Below the pieces are notes generated by a model. That model had not been told where the DNA came from. It saw only the letters and a program-made list of their open reading frames with translations, and did no database searches. A stretch of 9,690 nucleotides of DNA. It comes from Nitrosopumilaceae archaeon (lineage in GTDB: Archaea > Thermoproteota > Nitrososphaeria > Nitrososphaerales > Nitrosopumilaceae). The translations under genes and the position numbers were made by a program. The stretch spans positions 1-9,690 of the forward strand of contig RKRU01000112.1 of assembly GCA_007571225.1 (NCBI GenBank), written 5' to 3'. This document shows positions 6,752 to 9,690 of the stretch, one piece after another; position 1 is the first letter of the stretch, and each line of letters opens with the position of its first letter.

Positions 6752-6787
6752 TATTCTGGTCCGTTAAAACTTAAAAAAATTAGACAA

Positions 6788-7003
6788 ATGCCGCCACAAC
6801 TTCAATTGAACATCAACGTCACAATCCAGCCATCGGTAACCGATGATACCGTCGAATGCCAACCACAACAAATACTGAAACAGTTGCAACCAGCCTTGGT
6901 CGAACAGGTTAGAGATGTGGTTTCAACTGAATTAAAAAGGAAGATGCCGGTTATAGATATCGAGATCCGTAATGAAAGAATGATTTGGAAAGAACAGTCC
7001 TAG
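6788..7003 (+). CDS. Small hypothetical protein following the protease
   Basis: The 71-residue product is unrecognised. It begins with a likely beta strand (QLQLNINVTIQP), has a Gln-rich helix (about residues 27-48, QQILKQLQPALVEQVRDVV) and ends with a basic-acidic strand-like segment. ATG lies 36 bases after the protease stop, so the two may be co-transcribed. A weak TATA-like GTTAAAAC about 22 bases upstream could also drive it alone. The TAG stop sits in CCTAGG, which also provides the stop of the opposite-strand neighbour. The same frame stays open for 38 further codons after the TAG (to TGA at 7118), but the opposite strand is the better coding candidate there. Confidence 0.55.
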   Translation: MPPQLQLNINVTIQPSVTDDTVECQPQQILKQLQPALVEQVRDVVSTELKRKMPVIDIEIRNERMIWKEQS

Positions 7004-7191
7004 GGATTGAATCTTGCTGGATATGCTGATCTGTTGCCCAAGGATGTTGTTGTTGGAAACACGTATTCAATTTTGGATTCTTGTATAGGTTCAGATTTTG
7101 GGAAGGTTTCTACATATTGATAATTACCGGGGCCAGAAAACGTCAAATTTACATTGATTTTGATGTTGCCTGTCCATACACCATCATCCAT
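7000..7191 (-). CDS. Small hypothetical protein convergent with the protease cassette
   Basis: The 63-residue product (begins MDDGVWTGNIKINVNLTF) is unrecognised. It looks beta-rich, with alternating polar and hydrophobic residues at 9-18, no Cys and no membrane segment. Support for a real gene comes from its promoter: a TATA box is centred 27 bases before the ATG, the spacing expected for a leaderless archaeal gene, with the 27-bp element upstream as at folD. It shares the CTAG of its stop with the opposite-strand gene, a compact four-base convergent overlap. Confidence 0.5.
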   Translation of the reverse strand: MDDGVWTGNIKINVNLTFSGPGNYQYVETFPKSEPIQESKIEYVFPTTTSLGNRSAYPARFNP

Positions 7192-7213
7192 AATTACCGT
7201 ATTTGTCTAGCTG

Positions 7214-7222
7214 TTAAATAAT
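7214..7222 (-). promoter_or_regulatory. TATA box of the 63-residue ORF
   Basis: The minus strand reads ATTATTTAA, centred 27 bases before the ATG at 7191. It predicts transcription starting at or one base before that codon. Confidence 0.6.
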
Positions 7223-7240
7223 CTTTGCATCAAGGTGGTG

Positions 7241-7294
7241 GGGAATTATATACATACATTCAAAAACGGGAAATTACATACATAAATTCACACC
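7241..7294 (-). repeat. Two tandem copies of the 27-bp promoter-proximal element
   Basis: The first copy (7241-7267) matches the folD-upstream element at 25 of 27 bases. The second (7268-7294, GGGAAATTACATACATAA and onward) is more diverged. The second copy also overlaps the segment shared with repeat copy B, where it corresponds to the protease gene's TATA region. Confidence 0.65.
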
Positions 7295-7306
7295 ATGCCT
7301 GTCAGT

Positions 7307-7353
7307 GTAACCCTTTACATCCCCCACACCTGCATGACCGATTCAAACGTTAC
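7307..7353 (-). repeat. GTAAC-ended interspersed repeat, copy C, internally deleted, with TSD
   Basis: On the plus strand this 47-bp copy starts GTAACCCTTTACATC and ends ACGTTAC. It keeps the family's GATTC/GTAAAGGGTTAC half but has lost the CGTAAAC...TTTGTG half. The flanking octamers CTGTCAGT (7299-7306) and TTGTCAGT (7354-7361) match at 7 of 8 bases and look like a target-site duplication. The match to copy B, inverted, covers 7272-7344. Confidence 0.7.
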
Positions 7354-7390
7354 TTGTCAGTAAACTATTGGCACGAGCAAAATATGATCA

Positions 7391-7401
7391 GTATATTTAA
7401 A
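7391..7401 (+). promoter_or_regulatory. Orphan TATA box
   Basis: GTATATTTAAA is one of the best TATA matches in the window and points rightward. The predicted start near 7420 is not followed by an intact long reading frame, so it may drive a relic or a non-coding RNA. Confidence 0.5.
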
Positions 7402-7407
7402 TAATAA

Positions 7408-7668
7408 CGCTCTTATGTTGAATTTTGTGGGCGGTTTGAACCATGCAGTGATGTGGACAACTGCAACGGATCAATAAGTGCAGAACCCCCGTATCTACAG
7501 ACACTGAAAAATTGGAGCCACTCGCAGCAGTTGGAAAAAACCATAATGAAAGTTGCAGACAGGCTCGTCTGTGCATAGGCCAAGAAACGTTGTCAAGCCA
7601 CACAAGATAAAACGCAGTGCGGCAGATACAGGCAGACCCAACTGCGTAGGGCAGAAAGCCCCCGATAA
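7408..7668 (+). pseudogene. Degenerate Cys-rich coding remnant
   Basis: One frame reads 56 codons without a start codon (YVEFCGRFEPCSDVDNC near its beginning) to an in-frame TAG at 7576-7578. It then continues 29 codons (AKKRCQATQDKTQCGRYRQ) to TAA. The second part resembles the small 'RCQAT...G-x-QC' zinc-binding motif seen in many short proteins. The missing start, the internal amber codon and the lack of a finished motif suggest a decayed gene. A structured RNA from the upstream TATA box is an alternative. Identity is unproven. Confidence 0.35.
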
Positions 7669-7670
7669 GG

Positions 7671-7678
7671 GTATATTG
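7671..7678 (+). promoter_or_regulatory. TATA box of the ABM-domain gene
   Basis: GTATATTG is centred about 26 bases before the ATG at 7701. This predicts a leaderless mRNA and favours that ATG over the TTG directly before it. Confidence 0.6.
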
Positions 7679-7700
7679 GACTGATCTTCAACCCGCCTTG

Positions 7701-7988
7701 ATGTTTGTTGTAATGGCCGATGTCAGGGTAAGAAGTGGAGAGGAAGGAAGGTTTGAGGACTGGTTTACCGAGTCAAACGCGGTACTCTCAAAACTGCCGG
7801 GATTCATATCACGCCGGCTCTTCCGTTCGTCAGACGGGGGGCCCGCATACAGGATAGTAATAGAACACGAGAGTAAGAAGACCTTTGTTGCCATGCACAA
7901 CAGTCCCGAACATGGACGAGTAGCCCCTGGGGGGATGTCCCTTTTAGACGCGGACCCGGCAAGGCGCACGTTTGTAGATGTTTCATAA
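7701..7988 (+). CDS. ABM-fold (antibiotic biosynthesis monooxygenase-like) protein
   Basis: The 95-residue product has the size and layout of a single ABM/dimeric alpha-beta barrel domain: an opening strand MFVVMADVRVRSG, a helix with FEDWF (18-22) and SNAVLSKLPGF, a strand with RRLFRS, a second strand AYRIVIEH, and the helix KTFVAMHNSPEH. Such proteins dimerise. Members include cofactor-free monooxygenases and haem-degrading enzymes, but many have unknown substrates, and no catalytic residue can be named here. The ATG matches the TATA-predicted transcript start; a TTG immediately upstream would add one Met. It is followed after about 70 bases by the exonuclease gene on the same strand. Confidence 0.75.
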   Translation: MFVVMADVRVRSGEEGRFEDWFTESNAVLSKLPGFISRRLFRSSDGGPAYRIVIEHESKKTFVAMHNSPEHGRVAPGGMSLLDADPARRTFVDVS

Positions 7989-8055
7989 TACAGATGCGGT
8001 TTGCCCGCGGCAGCAAAACTCAGGTTAAAATCACGGGGATCCGCCCCAGACATAA

Positions 8056-9030
8056 TTGAAAGCCCAAGTTAAGATGACCAAGAGGGGAATCGAGTGCGTG
8101 GTGGGCTCCAGACAGGTCCTGCTTGATCCCAAGGTTGTAGACAGTACCGGAATAAACTTTGTATCACACGCACACATGGATCATCTGCCAACCCGGAACG
8201 GCGGCGCCATACTTGCGTCTGACCACACGCGCGCAATTGCCGCCACGCGCGGATTCAAGCCCGACAGGTACGCCACTAGTGCTGAGGGCTTTGAGATGAT
8301 AGACAGCGGGCACATACTGGGATCAAGGGGACTACTCTTTGATGACATATTCTACACCGGCGACATATGCACGCACAGCAGAGGGTTTTTGCAGGGTGCG
8401 CGGATCCCAAAGTGCAAGATACTCATTACCGAATGTACGTTTGGGCTGGACGAGTTTGTCTTTCCCGGTGTAAACGAGACTGTAAGGCGCGTCAACGGCC
8501 TGATCTCGGACCTGTACGGACGCGGACTTCCCGTCATTTTGATGGGATACCCCCTCGGCAAGGCCCAGACACTCACACGCCTGTTCAGACGCTGGATGCC
8601 GCTGTACTTTCACGACGCAGTAATGGAGATGAACACCCTGCATGCCAGTCTAGGAGTGGATCTTCCAAGTGGAATAGGACACACGGAGGCAGAATCGAAG
8701 GGCCTGTTAAGAAAGAAGCCGTGGGTGATGGTGGCCCCGCCCATGGCGGAGAAGACAAAGTTTGTGTGCGACATGAAGTCCAGATACGGCGCCATAACCA
8801 TAGGGTTCAGCGGCTGGGCCAGATCCAAACGGTTTCCATATGCACGCAAGACCGACTACTCCATACCCATGAGCGACCACTGCGACTACAACGAGCTGAT
8901 AGAGATGGTAAGGCGCTCGGGCGCCGAGCGCGTTTATACCACCCACGGATTCATAGAAGAGTTTGCCCAAACCCTCCGCGGCATGGGAATTGATGCCGAA
9001 CCGCTGCAGGAGTCAAACGGTGGCAAGTAG
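8056..9030 (+). CDS. Metallo-beta-lactamase/beta-CASP nuclease, YSH1-like exonuclease
   Basis: The product (324 residues from TTG; 318 from ATG at 8074) is a beta-CASP nuclease close to the COG1236 'mRNA 3'-end processing factor' / ligase-associated DNA exonuclease type. It shows the zinc-binding HAHMDH (38-43), GHILGS (85-90, His86), YTGD (Asp103), LITECTFG (124-130) and YPLGKAQ (165-171). Further on are FSGWA (251-255), MSDHCDY (272-278) and TTHGF (295-299), the terminal motifs of the fold. Relatives process nucleic acid 3' or 5' ends and bacterial ones sit beside an ATP-dependent DNA ligase gene; no ligase is in this window. A weak TATA (GTTAAAATC near 8024-8032) about 28 bases before TTG supports that start, but ATG 8074 cannot be excluded. 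Whether RNA or DNA is the substrate is open. Confidence 0.88.
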   Translation: MKAQVKMTKRGIECVVGSRQVLLDPKVVDSTGINFVSHAHMDHLPTRNGGAILASDHTRAIAATRGFKPDRYATSAEGFEMIDSGHILGSRGLLFDDIFYTGDICTHSRGFLQGARIPKCKILITECTFGLDEFVFPGVNETVRRVNGLISDLYGRGLPVILMGYPLGKAQTLTRLFRRWMPLYFHDAVMEMNTLHASLGVDLPSGIGHTEAESKGLLRKKPWVMVAPPMAEKTKFVCDMKSRYGAITIGFSGWARSKRFPYARKTDYSIPMSDHCDYNELIEMVRRSGAERVYTTHGFIEEFAQTLRGMGIDAEPLQESNGGK

Positions 9031-9032
9031 CG

Positions 9033-9227
9033 TCAGTCCTCTCCATGGCCAGTTATGAGATCTGCGGTAGCAGGACGACATGTTTGGTCCGGCTGCTGCA
9101 ATATCGACTTATCCACTAGATTCTCAAAATCAGCTGCGGGGTAGGCGCCGTCCCTGCGCTCAAGGTGTCGCAATATTGACTTATCCACTAGATTCTCAAA
9201 ATCCCGCGCAGTATCAGGACGGCATGT
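9033..9227 (-). pseudogene. C-terminal coding remnant with 24-residue repeats
   Basis: The minus strand is open for 65 codons and contains DFENLVDKSIL twice, 24 residues apart, ending ATADLITGHGED before a TGA two bases from the exonuclease stop. No start codon explains it. Upstream the frame meets TAA (9228-9230) where the other copy of the same repeat has CAA (PDQTCRP versus PD-stop-TCRP), a nonsense change. Within the 34-bp repeats the only difference is TCA/TCG, silent in this frame and Ser/Leu on the other strand, which favours minus-strand coding. It probably is the detached C-terminus of the Cys/His protein gene upstream, lost by frameshift and nonsense mutation. Confidence 0.45.
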
Positions 9228-9246
9228 TTAGTCCGGCTGTCGCAAT
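9071..9246 (-). repeat. 72-bp tandem repeat, degenerate
   Basis: A 34-bp segment at 9098-9131 recurs at 9170-9203 with one difference, 72 bases apart. A neighbouring 32-bp segment at 9071-9102 (starting CAGGACGACATGTTT) recurs at 9215-9246, exactly 144 bases apart. The middle unit has diverged in that part. Seventy-two bases is 24 codons, so the repeat preserves reading frame. Confidence 0.85.
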
Positions 9247-9250
9247 CCAG

Positions 9251-9553
9251 TCAGACGGTAGTATTTTTGACTCCCGCATGCTGCATGCCGGCGCCCCCGC
9301 CCGTACCTATCACAACATGCCGGGTAAACGAGATGCACGTACAGTTTACAATCAGGCAGACCCCGTTGTTGCGCAGGTGATCATGTGAAAAATGCCCGCA
9401 TCCTGGAGTCCTGCATATTCTCTTTTGTGACTCCTTTCGTACCACCGTCTGTGCTATCGAGTTTGCCGCCTCCTTGTCGTAGCCCTTTTTATCCATGTAG
9501 TAGTGGACTACCCTGTTGTAGATGGCGGCCGGGTTGAACTCCTTCTCAAGCAT
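9251..9553 (-). CDS. Small Cys/His-rich (putative zinc-binding) protein
   Basis: The 100-residue product has a helical N-terminal half (FNPAAIYNRVVHYYMDKKGY... AANSIAQTVVRKE as separate stretches) followed by a metal-site cluster: C47, C52, H54, H57, H59, C66, C71 and C73 in CRTPGCGHFSHDHL and CLIVNCTC. A zinc-binding fold is likely; partner and role are unknown. I recall similar small proteins in thaumarchaea, but cannot verify this. The tail after CISF (residues 77-100, Gly-rich) does not look conserved and may be out of frame relative to the remnant just downstream. A TATA-like TTTAATAT 24 bases before the ATG suggests a leaderless start. An upstream open frame overlapping its first codons is the other possibility. 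Confidence 0.7.
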   Translation of the reverse strand: MLEKEFNPAAIYNRVVHYYMDKKGYDKEAANSIAQTVVRKESQKRICRTPGCGHFSHDHLRNNGVCLIVNCTCISFTRHVVIGTGGGAGMQHAGVKNTTV

Positions 9554-9690
9554 GTATTACATTCGTCACTATCATATTAAAGGACGGATCATGACGTGGA
9601 CCCCATATTTTGGGACACTTTTGAGCCATTTTTTTCGTATAATTTGGACGCTCATTTATCAGTACCTCCGTTCTCTCGGTTCCATTGACT
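9546..9690 (-). CDS. Possible C-terminal end of a further minus-strand gene
   Basis: One minus-strand frame is open from the right window edge for 47 codons, ending NMIVTNVIHA and TGA. It would overlap the first eight bases of the Cys/His gene, an operon-like arrangement. Forty-seven open codons can occur by chance in this AT-rich stretch, and a plausible TATA box lies within it, so support is weak. No family is recognised. Confidence 0.2.
   Translation of the reverse strand, partial: VNGTERTEVLINERPNYTKKMAQKCPKIWGPRHDPSFNMIVTNVIHA
9574..9581 (-). promoter_or_regulatory. TATA box of the Cys/His protein gene
   Basis: The minus strand reads TTTAATAT, centred about 24 bases before the ATG at 9553, as for the other leaderless genes here. 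It also falls inside a possible partial reading frame, so its role is not certain. Confidence 0.5.

Larger units (their letters stand above)
7192..7700. other. Intergenic region with repeats and a gene relic
   Basis: This 509-base stretch carries, left to right, the minus-strand TATA box, two tandem copies of the 27-bp element, repeat copy C, an orphan plus-strand TATA box, a degenerate Cys-rich open frame, a GGGC-AGAAA-GCCC hairpin at 7649-7661, and the TATA box of the ABM gene. No intact gene is seen. Confidence 0.6.

Noticed and set aside
6788..7120. Amber readthrough (pyrrolysine-like) of the 71-residue ORF
   Set aside because: No sign of pyrrolysine machinery in the window, and the downstream part is better explained by a minus-strand gene with its own promoter.
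7420..7680. RNase P or SRP RNA gene
   Set aside because: The conserved core motifs I would expect of either RNA are not present.
8367..8993. Long plus-strand frame inside the exonuclease gene
   Set aside because: GC-rich out-of-frame shadow of a gene with complete beta-CASP motifs.
9098..9203. Two 34-bp repeats separated by 38 bases, CRISPR-like spacing
   Set aside because: Only two copies, with a neighbouring segment also repeated at twice the same period; this is a 72-bp tandem coding repeat, and no cas genes are present.
9080..9388. Plus-strand 102-codon reading frame
   Set aside because: It overlaps the Cys/His gene antisense, has no TATA box or Shine-Dalgarno, and differences between its repeats change amino acids, whereas the minus-strand reading is partly silent.
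1..9690. tRNA genes
   Set aside because: Scanning both strands for the conserved T-loop GTTCGAATC-type motif with a matching acceptor stem gave no candidate.

Overview
The window reads as chromosomal DNA of an archaeon, most likely an ammonia-oxidising or sponge-associated thaumarchaeon (Nitrosopumilales/Cenarchaeum-like). That assignment is inference. It rests on archaeal TATA boxes sitting about 23-28 bases before start codons (leaderless transcripts), frequent TTG/GTG starts, tightly packed convergent genes, and protein types common in that group.

Layout. At the left edge is the 5' part of a minus-strand gene for a membrane-anchored protein with a Thr/Glu repeat tail. Next comes a minus-strand pair, a winged-helix-like protein followed by a PIN-domain nuclease, which resembles a toxin-antitoxin unit. 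A 620-base gene-poor stretch follows. Then comes a housekeeping block: purD (+) facing the minus-strand pair folD and 5-formyltetrahydrofolate cyclo-ligase. After it lies a visibly more AT-rich cassette: a ClpP/SppA-fold serine protease of the SDH_sah type, a 71-residue ORF and a convergent 63-residue ORF. The right third holds an apparent gene relic, an ABM-fold monooxygenase-like protein, a metallo-beta-lactamase/beta-CASP exonuclease, a decayed minus-strand coding remnant with 72-bp repeats, a small Cys/His protein, and possibly the end of another minus-strand gene.

The folate genes supply and recycle one-carbon units, and purD makes the glycinamide ribonucleotide that later receives such units, so this block is a small one-carbon/purine neighbourhood.

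The most unusual signal is an interspersed repeat family with four copies (minus 545-617, plus 2304-2390, plus 5678-5759, minus 7307-7353). The copies have GTAAC...GTTAC ends. One copy has perfect 15-bp terminal inverted repeats, and two have near-perfect 8-bp flanking duplications, so the family looks like a MITE. Copies lie at the joints between gene blocks. Two of them form an inverted pair around the protease cassette, and one leads directly into that gene's TATA box. A separate 27-bp element sits just upstream of the TATA boxes of folD and of the 63-residue ORF.

No tRNA, rRNA or CRISPR array was recognised.
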